DNA from: Chromatiales bacterium
GTDB lineage: Bacteria > Pseudomonadota > Gammaproteobacteria > Thiohalomonadales > Thiohalomonadaceae
DNA length: 64,000 bases
Assembly: GCA_003251535.1 (NCBI GenBank)
Contig: QKFD01000091.1
Coordinates: 47,084-111,083 of the forward strand
Direction: 5' to 3'
The position numbers and the translations under genes were made by a program. A model generated the notes under the pieces. That model saw only the letters and a list, made by a program, of their open reading frames with translations. It searched no databases and was not told the origin of the DNA. Shown one piece after another: positions 29,692-40,599 of this stretch. Each line of letters opens with the position of its first letter. Position 1 is the first letter of the stretch.

Positions 29692-31599
29692 TCAATGCTG
29701 CCCTGCCGGCCCACCAATGGGCTTTTCGCTCGGGCTCTCACGGCCCGGACTGGACTCACCCGGACCCGGCTCGTTCCACTCCGCCGGCGGCTGCGGGGGA
29801 CGTCCCGCCATGATGTCGGCGATCTGCTGGGAGTCGATGGTCTCGTACTTGATCAGCGCCTCTGCCATCGTATGGAGTTTATCCATATGCTCGGTCAGGA
29901 TGCCCTTGGCGCGACCGTAGTTACGATCAATGACGGCCCGAATCTCCTCATCGATGATGTGGAAGGTCTCATCCGAGACGTTCTTATGCTGGGTCACTGA
30001 GTGGCCCAAGAACACCTCACCCTGATCTTCCATATAGGTGAGCGGCCCCAGCTTCTCCGACAGCCCCCATTTGGTCACCATGTTGCGCGCCAGCTCCGTT
30101 GCCCGCTTGATGTCGTTAGAGGCACCAGTGGTCACCTGCTCAAAGCCGAAGATCACCTCCTCCGCGATACGGCCACCGAACAGGCTGGAGATGCTGCTCT
30201 CCAAACGCTGCTTGCTATAGCTATAGCGGTCCTCCTCCGGCAGGAAGAGGGTGAGCCCCAGCGCCCGTCCCCGGGGGATGATGGTCACCTTATGCACCGG
30301 GTCGTGATCCGGGACCATGAGCCCAACGATGGCGTGCCCCGCCTCATGGTAGGCGGTTAGGCGCTTCTCGTTTTCGCTCATCACCATGGACTTACGCTCG
30401 GCGCCCATCATGATCTTGTCCTTGGCCCGCTCGAAGTCCTCCATGGTCACCACCCGCTTATTGGCGCGGGCGGCGAATAGCGCGGCCTCATTGACCAGAT
30501 TGGCCAGATCCGCGCCGGAGAAGCCCGGCGTACCACGGGCGATGATGGAGGGTTTGACATCATCGCTCAGCGGGACCTTGCGCATATGGACGGTGAGGAT
30601 ATGCTCGCGCCCCCGCAGGTCAGGCAACGGCACCACCACCTGGCGGTCAAAACGCCCAGGCCGCAGCAGGGCCGGGTCGAGCACGTCAGGCCGGTTGGTG
30701 GCGGCGATGACGATCACCCCCTCGTTGCCCTCAAAGCCGTCCATCTCCACCAGCAGCTGGTTGAGGGTCTGCTCCCGCTCGTCGTGGCCCCCCCCCAGGC
30801 CGGCGCCACGATGCCGCCCCACGGCGTCGATCTCATCGATGAAGATGATGCAGGGGGCGTGCTTCTTGGCCTGGTCAAACATATCGCGGACACGGGAGGC
30901 GCCGACACCGACAAACATCTCGACGAAATCGGAGCCGGAGATGGTGAAGAAGGGCACCTTCGCCTCACCCGCAATTGCCTTGGCTAACAAGGTCTTACCG
31001 GTACCAGGCGGCCCCACCATCAGCACACCGCGGGGGATCTTGCCGCCCAGCTTCTGGAACTTGCCGGGGTCGCGCAGGAAGTCCACCAGCTCCTTGACCT
31101 CCTCCTTCGCCTCGTCCACACCAGCGACATCGGCAAAGGTGATCTTCACCTGGTCCTCGCCCAACATACGCGCCCGGCTCTTGCCGAACGACATGGCACC
31201 GCGGCCACCGCCGCCGCCCTGCATCTGGCGCATGAAGAAGATCCAGACACCGATGAGCAGCAGCATGGGGAACCAGGAGATGAAGATCTGCGTCAGCAGA
31301 CCCTGCTCTTCCGGGGGACGGGCAGCCACCTGCACGTTGTTGTCGAGCAGGTCACCCATCAGGCCCCGATCTTCCGGTGGCGCATAGGTCGAGAACTTAT
31401 CTTCGCTCTGGAGATAACCCTCGATCTGTTGCCCCTCAATGACAACCCGTTTGACCCGCCCCTGACGCACATCGCTGATAAATTGCGAGTACTCAATCTG
31501 GTGCGCAGCAGGCTGACGGGGCCCGAAATTGTTGAACACCGACATCAAGATGATGGCGATGACAACCCAGAGAATGATGTTCTTCGCAATCTCGTTCAA
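29692..31599 (-). CDS. ftsH: ATP-dependent zinc metalloprotease FtsH
   Basis: A hexameric inner-membrane AAA+ protease that degrades membrane proteins and regulators such as sigma32 and LpxC. The 635 residues have helices at 7-23 and 103-124 around a periplasmic domain, Walker A G-P-P-G-T-G-K-T at 196-203, Walker B F-I-D-E-I-D at 253-258, an SRH region near 302-320, and the zinc site H-E-A-G-H at 418-422. The C-terminal tail is Pro/Glu/Gly-rich. It follows rlmE. Confidence 0.97.
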   Translation of the reverse strand: MNEIAKNIILWVVIAIILMSVFNNFGPRQPAAHQIEYSQFISDVRQGRVKRVVIEGQQIEGYLQSEDKFSTYAPPEDRGLMGDLLDNNVQVAARPPEEQGLLTQIFISWFPMLLLIGVWIFFMRQMQGGGGGRGAMSFGKSRARMLGEDQVKITFADVAGVDEAKEEVKELVDFLRDPGKFQKLGGKIPRGVLMVGPPGTGKTLLAKAIAGEAKVPFFTISGSDFVEMFVGVGASRVRDMFDQAKKHAPCIIFIDEIDAVGRHRGAGLGGGHDEREQTLNQLLVEMDGFEGNEGVIVIAATNRPDVLDPALLRPGRFDRQVVVPLPDLRGREHILTVHMRKVPLSDDVKPSIIARGTPGFSGADLANLVNEAALFAARANKRVVTMEDFERAKDKIMMGAERKSMVMSENEKRLTAYHEAGHAIVGLMVPDHDPVHKVTIIPRGRALGLTLFLPEEDRYSYSKQRLESSISSLFGGRIAEEVIFGFEQVTTGASNDIKRATELARNMVTKWGLSEKLGPLTYMEDQGEVFLGHSVTQHKNVSDETFHIIDEEIRAVIDRNYGRAKGILTEHMDKLHTMAEALIKYETIDSQQIADIMAGRPPQPPAEWNEPGPGESSPGRESPSEKPIGGPAGQH

Positions 31600-31666
31600 A
31601 GGTTTGCTCCGCTATCGAGCCGGACCGGAACTCGGACCGGGGTATCGGGTGGTATACATCACCCGC

Positions 31667-32290
31667 TCAAGAGAGATGATAGTTCCTACCTAATAGATAA
31701 ATCTCGGCCGACCGTGCCCGCGACGCCTTGGGTTTGCGCACAGTGACCTTCTCAAAGCAGTTTCGGAACTCCCGCATCAGATCGTCCGAACCCGCCCCCT
31801 GAAACACCTTCACCAGGAGATCTCCCCCCGGGCGGAGCGTTCGTTTGGCAAAGTCGAGCGCCAATTCAGCCAAGTAGATGGCCCGCGGCTGATCAACACT
31901 CTTCATGCCCGAGATATTGGGAGCCATGTCGGACAATACAAGGTCTACCGCCCGCCCCTCAAGCATTGCGAGCAGCTCATCGAGTACCGATTGCTCGGTA
32001 AAATCGCCAGTCAGCACCTCAACACCGGGTAACGGATCCATCGGGAGAATGTCCAAAGCGACCACCCTCCCCCGCTCTCCCACCTGGTCAGCGGCGATCT
32101 GCGACCAGCCGCCCGGCGCCGCACCGAGATCGACCACCGTGGCGGCAGGCCGCAGCAGGTGGTCCTTTTCATCGATCTCCAGCAGCTTGAAGACCGCCCG
32201 GGAGCGATATCCGAGCTGCTGGGCGCGCTTGACGAATTCGTCGTCAAAGTGCTCTTTCAGCCAGCGCCCGCTACTCTTGCTACGCGCCAT
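31667..32290 (-). CDS. rlmE: 23S rRNA 2'-O-ribose methyltransferase RlmE (FtsJ)
   Basis: It methylates U2552 of 23S rRNA in the 50S A-site. In 207 residues the SAM-binding [13 protein letters not shown] near residue 52 and catalytic-tetrad positions are present: Lys in S-R-A-V-F-K-L, Asp in V-L-S-D-M-A-P-N, Lys in L-L-V-K-V-F, and a Glu near the end. It lies upstream of ftsH as in E. coli, where both respond to heat. Confidence 0.96.
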   Translation of the reverse strand: MARSKSSGRWLKEHFDDEFVKRAQQLGYRSRAVFKLLEIDEKDHLLRPAATVVDLGAAPGGWSQIAADQVGERGRVVALDILPMDPLPGVEVLTGDFTEQSVLDELLAMLEGRAVDLVLSDMAPNISGMKSVDQPRAIYLAELALDFAKRTLRPGGDLLVKVFQGAGSDDLMREFRNCFEKVTVRKPKASRARSAEIYLLGRNYHLS

Positions 32291-32341
32291 GGATCGCCGC
32301 TCCTCGGGTAGATCGGGTGGGGATAGATACCCGTTGCAGGC

Positions 32342-32611
32342 TCAAGCGCCCTCCCTCGGGCGCTCGCCCTGGCGGAAAGGGAGTAGCAGATGGTGGATGC
32401 GCAGCGCCAACCAGCTCCCGGTCAGTAGACCGTAGCTGCCCAGCACCAACAGCTGCCCCTCCAAGGTGGGATAGAGCCATTCGGCCAACCACCAAACCAG
32501 AGGGACCATAATGATGCAAGCCCCTAGCTCCAGACGGATGCGCCGTAATGCGGCTGGGACAGATGGGCGCTGGCGCGCTAAACTGTCCGGCTTTTCCTCG
32601 CGAGTCGACAA
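32342..32611 (-). CDS. Small two-helix membrane protein upstream of rlmE
   Basis: I do not recognise a family. The 89-residue frame starts at TTG 32609-32611 and has a basic N-terminus, then two predicted membrane helices (about 31-47 and 53-71) and a basic C-terminus. The start is uncertain because there is no strong Shine-Dalgarno and no early ATG that keeps the first helix. It ends 51 bases before rlmE and is divergent from yhbY, whose start is 14 bases away. Its membrane pattern and placement favour a real gene. Confidence 0.55.
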   Translation of the reverse strand: MSTREEKPDSLARQRPSVPAALRRIRLELGACIIMVPLVWWLAEWLYPTLEGQLLVLGSYGLLTGSWLALRIHHLLLPFRQGERPREGA

Positions 32612-32625
32612 TGTTCGGAGATCCG

Positions 32626-32916
32626 ATGACCATCACGGAGAAACAGAAGCGCTTTCTTCGCCAACACGCCCACAGCCTGCGCCCGGTGGTGATTATCGGC
32701 AATGCCGGCCTCACCGAAGCGGTGCTAAAGGAGATCGCAGTGGCGTTGGAAGCCCATGAACTTATCAAGGTCCGGGTCAATGCGGAAGACCGTGACGCCC
32801 GCAAGCAGATGATTACCGAACTGGTTACTCAGAGCGGAGCGGCCTTGGTGCAGACCATCGGCCACATTGCAGTCATCTACCGGCCGGCGGAGAAGCCCCG
32901 CCTCCAGCTCCCTTGA
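32626..32916 (+). CDS. yhbY: Ribosome-associated RNA-binding protein YhbY (CRM domain)
   Basis: A 96-residue single CRM-domain protein linked to 50S precursors. The motif V-V-I-I-G-N-A-G-L-T-E-A-V-L near residue 22 contains the GxxG loop (G-N-A-G), followed by H-E-L-I-K-V-R-V and a closing V-I-Y-R-P. ATG 32626-32628 aligns with the E. coli start. It is divergent from the rlmE side and its last 44 bases overlap the converging DUF4149 gene. Confidence 0.93.
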   Translation: MTITEKQKRFLRQHAHSLRPVVIIGNAGLTEAVLKEIAVALEAHELIKVRVNAEDRDARKQMITELVTQSGAALVQTIGHIAVIYRPAEKPRLQLP

Positions 32917-33364
32917 TCCCGACTGCCACCAGGACGGCGCCCCCCAGACTCAACAACAGATAGAGGCTCGACGAGACCCCATGGAGGGCAGCGAAGCGGG
33001 TGGCCGCCTCGCTGCCGGGGGGGAGCCCCGTCAGTTTGAGTGCCGCCATCTGCGGCTGGAGGGCAAACTCGCCCACCGCGACAATCCCCAGCATGGCCCC
33101 CAGTAGCCACACCCGCCAGGACCGCCACCCATCACGCCAGAGGGCGCAGGCCAGCAGAAACAGGCCACAACCCAGCCCCAGCCAACTGACGGTCGTAAAC
33201 AGGGTACCCGCCAGCCGGCCCGCCTCCATCCGCTCCAACGAGCCAAAGAGTACCGGGACCGCCAGGTAGCCGGTGGCCCACAGGGCGCCCACCCAAGCGG
33301 TGAGGAGTAGGCGCTCAAGTACCGTCAGGAGGCGGAGGCCAAAGGGGGAGATCTCGGGGGTCAC
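32873..33364 (-). CDS. DUF4149 family membrane protein
   Basis: A 163-residue protein with four membrane helices (about 15-37, 57-74, 82-101, 130-150). The N-terminal W-V-G-A-L-W-A-T-G-Y-L-A-V-P-V-L-F and the M-E-A-G-R-L-A-G loop are typical of DUF4149 proteins, which commonly sit beside greA in gammaproteobacteria. Function is unknown. The 3' end overlaps yhbY on the opposite strand by 44 bases. It lies 11 bases after greA, so it is probably cotranscribed with carAB-greA. Confidence 0.82.
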   Translation of the reverse strand: MTPEISPFGLRLLTVLERLLLTAWVGALWATGYLAVPVLFGSLERMEAGRLAGTLFTTVSWLGLGCGLFLLACALWRDGWRSWRVWLLGAMLGIVAVGEFALQPQMAALKLTGLPPGSEAATRFAALHGVSSSLYLLLSLGGAVLVAVGIKGAGGGASPPAGR

Positions 33365-33375
33365 GCGCGGCTATC

Positions 33376-33867
33376 TCAAACGGGGGTGGAGATGGCGTAG
33401 TGTACTTCGAGAATCTCGTACTCCCGCACCCCACCAGGGGTACGCACCTCCACCACATCCTCCTCCTGCTTACCGATCAGGGCGCGGGCGACGGGGGAGT
33501 TGACCGAGATCTTGGCCTGTTTGATATCGGCCTCATCGTCACCGACGATCTGATAGGTCACCTCCTCATCCGTCTCGGTCTCGATGAGCTTAACGGTGGC
33601 ACCAAATACCACCTTGCCCCCCGCATTGAGGGTAGCGGGATCGATCACCTGGGCATTGGAGAGCTTGCCCTCCAGCTCGGCGATGCGCCCTTCGATGAAA
33701 CCCTGCTGCTCCCGAGCGGCGTGATATTCGGCGTTCTCTTTGAGATCACCGTGCTCTCGCGCTTCGGCAATCGCCTGAATCACCTTGGGCCGTGCAACAC
33801 TCTTCAGCTGCTGAAGCTCCTCACGCAGCAACGCAGCACCGTGTGCGGTCATGGGGGTTTTGGTCAT
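33376..33867 (-). CDS. greA: Transcript cleavage factor GreA
   Basis: GreA rescues backtracked RNA polymerase by stimulating cleavage of the RNA 3' end. The 163 residues contain the coiled coil with the invariant [17 protein letters not shown], whose tip acidic residues act at the polymerase centre, and the C-terminal [12 protein letters not shown] domain. The ATG overlaps the carB stop as ATGA, indicating translational coupling; an internal ATG five codons on is an alternative. Confidence 0.97.
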   Translation of the reverse strand: MTKTPMTAHGAALLREELQQLKSVARPKVIQAIAEAREHGDLKENAEYHAAREQQGFIEGRIAELEGKLSNAQVIDPATLNAGGKVVFGATVKLIETETDEEVTYQIVGDDEADIKQAKISVNSPVARALIGKQEEDVVEVRTPGGVREYEILEVHYAISTPV

Positions 33868-36800
33868 TTCGACAACTCCCTATGCAAATCTTGCAAACGA
33901 TTTACCTCAGTAGATTGTGGCAGCTTCATGGCCCGCAAGGTCGCTGCTGCCCCCGCCAGCGTGGTGGTATAGGTCACCTTGTGCTGGAGCGCGGTACGCC
34001 GGATGGTGAACGAGTCGGCGATCGCCTGCTTGTCTTCGGTGGTGTTAACAATAAAGGCGATCTCGTCGTTTTTGATCATATCGACGATGTGAGGACGGTC
34101 CTCTGTCACCTTATTGACGACGGTGCAGGGGATCCCCGCCTCGGCGATCACCCGCTGGGTACCGCGGGTAGCCAGCACCTCGAAACCCAGCTCATGGAGA
34201 TCGCGTGCGACCGGGATCACCCCCGCCTTATCCACATCCTTGACGCTGACCAGCGCTCGCCCACCGCGGGGGAGCACAACACCAGCGCCAATCTGTGACT
34301 TGTAGTAGGCCTCGGCAAAGCTGCGCCCCGCCCCCATCACCTCGCCGGTGGATTTCATCTCAGGCCCCAGCAGCGGATCCACCCCAGGGAACTTGATGAA
34401 TGGGAAGACCGCCTCCTTCACCGAGAAGTAGCCCGGCACGATCTCTTCCGTGGCCTTCTGCTCCGTCAAACGCTGACCCACCATGCAGCGGGCGGCGATC
34501 TTGGCCAGGGGCCGGCCGGTCACCTTGGAGACAAACGGCACGGTGCGCGAAGCACGCGGATTCACCTCCAGTACATAGACGGTGGTGCCCTTGATGGCAA
34601 ACTGGGTGTTCATCAACCCCTTCACCTTCAGCTCCTGGGCCATCAGCCGTACCTGGCGGCGCAGCTCATCCTGGATGGTCGGGTCCAGGCCAAAGGGCGG
34701 CAGGGAGCAAGCGGAGTCACCGGAGTGGACGCCGGCCTGCTCAATGTGCTCCATGATGCCGCCGATGAGCACCTGCTCACCGTCGCAGATCGCATCCACA
34801 TCCACCTCGCTGGCATCATCCAGGAAGCGGTCGAGCAGCACCGGGGAGTCGTTAGAGACCTTGACCGCATCGCGCATGTAGGCGCGCAGATCACTCTCGT
34901 TGTAGACGATCTCCATCGCCCGTCCCCCTAGCACGTAGGAGGGGCGCACCACCAGCGGATAGCCGATCTCCTCCGCCAGCCGTACCGCATCCTCGGTGGT
35001 GCGAGCCGTGCGATTGGGCGGCTGGAGCAGGCCGAGCTTATCGATCATCTTCTGGAACCGCTCGCGGTCCTCGGCCAGGTCGATGGAGTCGGGGGTGGTA
35101 CCGATGATGGGTGCCCCCGCCAGCTCCAGATCCCGCGCCAGTTTGAGCGGTGTCTGGCCGCCATACTGGACGATGACCCCCTTGGGCTGCTCCTTGTCGA
35201 TAATCTCCAGCACATCCTCCAGGGTGAGCGGCTCGAAGTAGAGCCGGTCGGAGGTGTCGTAGTCGGTGGAGACGGTCTCCGGGTTGCAGTTGACCATGAT
35301 GGTCTCGTAGCCATCTTCGCGCATGGCGAGGGCGGCGTGGACGCAGCAGTAGTCAAACTCGATCCCTTGACCGATACGGTTAGGACCCCCACCCAGCACC
35401 ATGATCTTGTCGCGGTTGCTGGGGTTGGCCTCGCACTCCTCCTCGTAGGATGAGTACATGTAAGCGGTGGAGGTGGAGAACTCGGCGGCGCAGGTATCCA
35501 CCCGCTTATAGACCGGCCGCACCCCTAACTCATGGCGCAGCTTGCGCACCTCCCCCTCGCGTACCCCCACCAGATGGGCGAGGCGGCGATCAGAGAAGCC
35601 CTTGCGCTTCAAACCGTAGAGGTGCCCCTTGTCGAACCCGGAGAAGCCGCGCACCCGCACCTCCGCCTCGATCTGCACCAGCTCTTCGATCTGGCAGAGG
35701 AACCAGGGATCGATACGGGTGAGCTGATGCACCTCCTCTAGGCTAAGTCCCATGCGGAAGGCATCGGCCACATACCAAAGCCGCTCGGCACTGGGGGTAC
35801 GCAGCTCCTGCCGCAGCCGATCCATCGCCCCTTCAGCGCTGGGATCGAGCACCTCATCGAGTCCATCCTTACCGGTCTCCAGGCCCCGCAACGCCTTCTG
35901 CAATGACTCCTGTAGGGTGCGCCCGATGGCCATCACCTCGCCCACCGACTTCATCTGGGTGGTGAGGCGGGCGTCGGCCTTCGGGAACTTCTCGAAGGTG
36001 AAGCGCGGGACCTTGGTCACCACGTAGTCGATGGAGGGCTCAAAGGAGGCGGGCGTAGCGCCGCCGGTGATCTCGTTTTGCAGCTCGTCCAGGGTGTACC
36101 CCACCGCCAACTTGGCGGCCACCTTGGCGATGGGGAAGCCAGTGGCCTTGGAGGCGAGGGCGGAGGAGCGCGAGACACGCGGATTCATCTCGATGATGAT
36201 CATCCGCCCGTTCTCGGGGTTGATGGCAAACTGGACGTTGGAACCGCCGGTATCGACCCCGATCTCCCGCAGTACCGCGATCGATGCGTCACGCATGATC
36301 TGGTACTCCTTGTCGGTGAGGGTCTGGGCCGGGGCGACGGTGATGGAGTCCCCCGTGTGGACCCCCATGGGATCGAGATTCTCGATGGAGCAGATGATGA
36401 TGCAGTTGTCCTTACGGTCCCGCACCACCTCCATCTCATACTCCTTCCAGCCGAGTGCCGACTCCTCGATGAGCAGCTCACGGGTGGGGGAGAGATCGAG
36501 GCCACGCTCGCAGATCTCGATGAACTCTTCCCGGTTATAGGCGATCCCGCCCCCCGACCCGCCCAGGGTGAAGCTGGGACGAATGATGGTGGGGAAACCG
36601 ATCTGCGCCTGTACCTGGAGCGCCTCCTCCAGGCTATGGGCGATGGCCGAGCGGGGCATATTGAGGCCGATCTTGGCCATCGCCTGGCGGAAGCGATCGC
36701 GATCTTCGGCCTTATCGATGGCGTCTCGGCTGGCGCCGATCAGCTCAACCCCGAACTGCTCCAGCACCCCATGGCGGGCGAGGTCGAGGGCGCAGTTGAG

Positions 36801-37085
36801 GGCGGTCTGCCCACCCATGGTGGGCAGCAGCGCATTGGGGCGCTCGCGCTCGATGATCTTGGCCACGGTCTGCCAGGTGATGGGCTCGATGTAGGTGGCA
36901 TCGGCCGTCTCCGGATCGGTCATGATGGTGGCCGGATTGGAGTTGACCAGGATGACCCGATAGCCCTCCTCCTTCAGCGCCTTGCAGGCCTGGGCGCCGG
37001 AGTAGTCGAACTCGCACGCCTGACCGATCACAATGGGGCCGGCGCCAATGATGAGGATGCTCTGGATGTCGGTACGCTTCGGCAT
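33864..37085 (-). CDS. carB: Carbamoyl-phosphate synthase large subunit
   Basis: It makes carbamoyl phosphate from glutamine, bicarbonate and two ATP for arginine and pyrimidines. The 1073 residues show two homologous ATP-grasp halves, each opening with an [13 protein letters not shown] or [11 protein letters not shown] motif (near residues 11 and 557). A middle oligomerisation domain and a C-terminal allosteric MGS-like domain (from about 935) follow. It follows carA by 86 bases and overlaps greA by 4. Confidence 0.98.
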   Translation of the reverse strand: MPKRTDIQSILIIGAGPIVIGQACEFDYSGAQACKALKEEGYRVILVNSNPATIMTDPETADATYIEPITWQTVAKIIERERPNALLPTMGGQTALNCALDLARHGVLEQFGVELIGASRDAIDKAEDRDRFRQAMAKIGLNMPRSAIAHSLEEALQVQAQIGFPTIIRPSFTLGGSGGGIAYNREEFIEICERGLDLSPTRELLIEESALGWKEYEMEVVRDRKDNCIIICSIENLDPMGVHTGDSITVAPAQTLTDKEYQIMRDASIAVLREIGVDTGGSNVQFAINPENGRMIIIEMNPRVSRSSALASKATGFPIAKVAAKLAVGYTLDELQNEITGGATPASFEPSIDYVVTKVPRFTFEKFPKADARLTTQMKSVGEVMAIGRTLQESLQKALRGLETGKDGLDEVLDPSAEGAMDRLRQELRTPSAERLWYVADAFRMGLSLEEVHQLTRIDPWFLCQIEELVQIEAEVRVRGFSGFDKGHLYGLKRKGFSDRRLAHLVGVREGEVRKLRHELGVRPVYKRVDTCAAEFSTSTAYMYSSYEEECEANPSNRDKIMVLGGGPNRIGQGIEFDYCCVHAALAMREDGYETIMVNCNPETVSTDYDTSDRLYFEPLTLEDVLEIIDKEQPKGVIVQYGGQTPLKLARDLELAGAPIIGTTPDSIDLAEDRERFQKMIDKLGLLQPPNRTARTTEDAVRLAEEIGYPLVVRPSYVLGGRAMEIVYNESDLRAYMRDAVKVSNDSPVLLDRFLDDASEVDVDAICDGEQVLIGGIMEHIEQAGVHSGDSACSLPPFGLDPTIQDELRRQVRLMAQELKVKGLMNTQFAIKGTTVYVLEVNPRASRTVPFVSKVTGRPLAKIAARCMVGQRLTEQKATEEIVPGYFSVKEAVFPFIKFPGVDPLLGPEMKSTGEVMGAGRSFAEAYYKSQIGAGVVLPRGGRALVSVKDVDKAGVIPVARDLHELGFEVLATRGTQRVIAEAGIPCTVVNKVTEDRPHIVDMIKNDEIAFIVNTTEDKQAIADSFTIRRTALQHKVTYTTTLAGAAATLRAMKLPQSTEVNRLQDLHRELSK

Positions 37086-37171
37086 AGGAGAGGGGATCCG
37101 CTAGATGTTCCGCGATTGGCCATACACCGCCGGGGTACCGGATGGTACACCCCCGGCGATCCCGACAGCGC

Positions 37172-38347
37172 TCATCGGCCGGCCTTGTATTCCTGCATCA
37201 GTTCGACGAAGTGGTCGAACAGGGGGCCCACGTCATGGGGACCGGGGCTCGCCTCGGGGTGACCCTGGAAGCTGAACGCCGGCTTGTCGGTGAGGTGGAT
37301 GCCCTGTAGCGAGCCGTCGAACAGCGAGCGATGGGTCGCCTGGACGTTGGCCGGCAGGGTGCTCTCATCCACGGCAAAGCCGTGGTTCTGGCTGGTGATC
37401 ATCACCTGCCCAGTAGCCAGGTCCTGCACCGGATGGTTGGCACCATGGTGACCAAACTTCATCTTAACGGTGCGCGCCCCGCTCGCCAGCCCCAATAGTT
37501 GGTGGCCAAGGCAGATGCCGAACAGTGGGAGCCCATGCGCCAGCACCGCCTGGATGGCCTCGATGGCGTAGGTGCAGGGCTCCGGGTCACCCGGTCCGTT
37601 GGAGCAGAAGAGCCCATCGGGCTTCAGCTCAAACACCCGCTCCACCGGGGTCTGGGCCGGCAACACCGTCACGCGGCAGCCGCGATCCACCAGCATCCGC
37701 AGGATATTGCGCTTGATGCCGTAGTCGTAGGCCACCACATGGAAGGGCAGCTTCTCCTCCACCGGGCTTGGTGCCTCCGGCAATCCACCCTCTAGGCTCC
37801 AGCTCCCCTGCGCCCAGAAGTAGGGCTCCGCAGTCGTGTAGACCTTCGCCAGGTCCATCCCCTTCAGACCCGGGAAGGCACGTGCCTGGGCCAAGGCGTG
37901 CTCGGGATCGATGTTGTCGCCGGCAACGATACAGCCGTTCTGCGCCCCCTTCTCCCGCAGGATACGGGTGAGCTTGCGGGTATCGATGCCGTGGATCCCC
38001 ACCACCCCGTGCTGACGGAGATAGTCATCCAGCGACATTCGACTGCGCCAGTTGGAGGCGAGGCGGGGGAGGTCACGGATCACCAGACCCGCGGCCTTGA
38101 TGCCGTCCGCCTCCTCATCCTCTTCCGTAACGCCGGTGTTCCCCACATGGGGATAGGTGAGGGTGACGATCTGACGGCCATAGGAGGGATCGGTGAGGAT
38201 CTCCTGATAACCGGTCATTGAGGTGTTAAACACCACCTCGCCAACGGTCTCTCCCTCACTGCCGATCGATTCTCCCCAGAAGAGCGTCCCGTCTTCTAAG
38301 GCGAGCAGGGCCGGTTGCCGCAAGATGGACCTCCGATGAGTAGACAT
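37172..38347 (-). CDS. carA: Carbamoyl-phosphate synthase small subunit (glutaminase)
   Basis: CarA hydrolyses glutamine and channels ammonia to CarB. The class I amidotransferase triad is present: Cys279 in G-I-C-L-G-H-Q, then His363 and Glu365 in Q-G-H-P-E-A. The N-terminal domain carries [15 protein letters not shown] near 40-54. Length is 391 (E. coli 382). Transcription probably starts at the promoter 38440-38469. Confidence 0.98.
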   Translation of the reverse strand: MSTHRRSILRQPALLALEDGTLFWGESIGSEGETVGEVVFNTSMTGYQEILTDPSYGRQIVTLTYPHVGNTGVTEEDEEADGIKAAGLVIRDLPRLASNWRSRMSLDDYLRQHGVVGIHGIDTRKLTRILREKGAQNGCIVAGDNIDPEHALAQARAFPGLKGMDLAKVYTTAEPYFWAQGSWSLEGGLPEAPSPVEEKLPFHVVAYDYGIKRNILRMLVDRGCRVTVLPAQTPVERVFELKPDGLFCSNGPGDPEPCTYAIEAIQAVLAHGLPLFGICLGHQLLGLASGARTVKMKFGHHGANHPVQDLATGQVMITSQNHGFAVDESTLPANVQATHRSLFDGSLQGIHLTDKPAFSFQGHPEASPGPHDVGPLFDHFVELMQEYKAGR

Positions 38348-38439
38348 GCGAAACGGGAGAGGGCCTTTGAGCCCCTCCCGCTCCAGTGGATTCCAGCTGG
38401 TTCGACAGCGCGTGAATGCGGTGCTTCAAGTGGGCGGCG

Positions 38440-38469
38440 ATTTTACTTTAATGCTCCCCACCATGTCTA
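38440..38469 (-). promoter_or_regulatory. Putative sigma70 promoter of carAB-greA
   Basis: Minus-strand TAGACA (38464-38469), 18-base spacer, TAAAAT (38440-38445), about 93 bases before the carA ATG, in an AT-rich island. No pyrimidine attenuator was identified in the leader. Confidence 0.6.
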
Positions 38470-38622
38470 TTGGGCCGTTTTGGTGCATCGTATCTAAGCC
38501 ACTGATTCTGATGCACAAGGGAAAATCCCTCAGCCGGCGCAGCCAAACCACTGCTGGGCGGCGCCCCCAGGACCGGGCGATTTCGGCCCCCTGGGGTGGT
38601 TTTAGGCGGGCGGGCGCTGGGC

Positions 38623-39021
38623 TCACTCGCTGTCGGCGTGCCGCATGACAAAGCGCAGTAGCTCCAGGCCCCCCTCCAAGATCACCTTGAGGATGGAGCT
38701 GACTACCCACAGCATCCATACCCCCAGTACGCCGAACAGGAACAGCTTCAGGGGCGGGGATAGCTGTAGCTCAAAGGGCAGCTCCCCGGCGTGGCCAGAG
38801 AGGGTGGCGCTACTATCCTGCAACAGCTCGGCCAGCAGCTCGACAATGCCCAGCGCTTTGGGATTGTTGACCAGATCCACCACGGTCAGGCCCAACCAGC
38901 CGAGGGCGGTGGCGCCCAGCAGCACCAAGACACCACCCAAGAGCGCCACCAGCGAGATGAGCAACCACAGCCCCAACGGACGCTGGGCAGTCGTAGCGGC
39001 CACCACAGAACGCTCCATCAC
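38623..39021 (-). CDS. Two-helix membrane protein between dapB and carA (unknown)
   Basis: I do not recognise a family. The 132-residue protein has predicted helices at about 17-48 and 92-114 with an amphipathic stretch between (residues 55-85), and ends in basic and acidic residues. Two ATGs open the frame. It begins 12 bases after the dapB stop, so it is cotranscribed with dapB, and ends well before the carA promoter. An imperfect CCCCAGG/CCTGGGG hairpin without U tract lies about 20 bases past its stop. Confidence 0.7.
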   Translation of the reverse strand: MMERSVVAATTAQRPLGLWLLISLVALLGGVLVLLGATALGWLGLTVVDLVNNPKALGIVELLAELLQDSSATLSGHAGELPFELQLSPPLKLFLFGVLGVWMLWVVSSILKVILEGGLELLRFVMRHADSE

Positions 39022-39033
39022 CGCCTCCTTGGG

Positions 39034-39840
<807 letters not shown>

Positions 39841-39905
39841 TCAACCCCCAAAGTTGTTCAATGGTACGCCCCGCCCCTCGCCAAACGAGGGTCACGGGGA
39901 GGCGC

Positions 39906-40427
39906 TTACCAGCTGATGTAGGCGTAGCCCTGCTCTTGCAGCTCCATAATGTCGGCGGCGCCGGCATCCACCACCTTGGCGAAGGGGAGCAGGTCGTCAG
40001 CGGTCCACTTGAGGCTGAGGAGGGTGTTGTTACAGGCGTGGAAGGCAACCCCGTACTGCGCCAGGCTCGCCACCCGCTGCCGGATCTCCTCCGGCACCGG
40101 CCGACCGGGATTCTTGGCCAGGATGTGGATCCCAGGCCCAAAGGCGCTCACCACCAACTTGATGTTGTCACCGTATTTACGCAGCAGGGCGCCCACCGAA
40201 AACAGGACATGTTCCATGTAGTCGGGATCGGCCTGGTTGAACTGGTAGACCAGCTTATGGGCCGGTTCATCCCCTGGGAACACCAGCTCATCCCCCCCGG
40301 CCTCCTCCGCCCGGGCGGTGCCTACTGCCGCCAAACCGGTGCCGGTGACCAGCGCTGCCCCCATCAAGCGACGACGCACCGCGTCTACGCCATGGGAGAG
40401 TGAGAGCTTTGGAACGCGCAGCTTCAT
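39906..40427 (-). CDS. Exported DsrE/DsrF-like protein with twin-arginine-type signal
   Basis: A DsrE-fold protein of 173 residues. The N-terminus carries R-R-R-L-M-G (18-23), a mild hydrophobic stretch and T-A-R-A at 37-40, fitting a Tat or Sec signal peptide. The mature part has the DsrE-like pattern: a Y-Q-F-N opening strand, V-V-S-A-F-G-P-G-I-H near 92-101, and a single conserved Cys132 in F-H-A-C-N-N. Cytoplasmic DsrE proteins relay sulfur on such a Cys; a periplasmic version could bind sulfur species, but that is inference. AAGGAGG lies 5 bases before the ATG. It is inserted between dnaJ and dapB. Confidence 0.78.
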   Translation of the reverse strand: MKLRVPKLSLSHGVDAVRRRLMGAALVTGTGLAAVGTARAEEAGGDELVFPGDEPAHKLVYQFNQADPDYMEHVLFSVGALLRKYGDNIKLVVSAFGPGIHILAKNPGRPVPEEIRQRVASLAQYGVAFHACNNTLLSLKWTADDLLPFAKVVDAGAADIMELQEQGYAYISW

Positions 40428-40573
40428 GAGATCCTCCTTGGTTTATTGGTAGACGCTTGGGCGGTGGCAGGGGCCCAGGGAGAGGGGTGGCCACACGCTG
40501 CGAGGCAACCCGCCCCGCCACCTCGTGGGCGGCGGTCCCTCGATTTAGGTTAAGACCAGCGGGGAGAGGAGAA

Positions 40574-40595
40574 CGAGCCCTCTTACGAGGGCTCG
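40574..40595 (-). terminator. Terminator-like hairpin after dnaJ
   Basis: CGAGCCCTC and GAGGGCTCG arms with a 4-base loop, 4 bases beyond the dnaJ stop. The minus-strand sequence then reads TTCTCC, a weak U tract. It probably ends the hrcA-grpE-dnaK-dnaJ unit. Confidence 0.7.
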
Positions 40596-40599
40596 GGCT

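Noticed and set aside
32291..32341. Sigma32 promoter before rlmE (CTTGAG...CCCCAC)
   Set aside because: The spacer is 18 bases, far from the 13-14 required, and both boxes deviate.
36078..37262. Plus-strand frame of 394 codons opposite carB
   Set aside because: Antisense to CarB coding sequence with no recognisable domain and no ribosome binding site.
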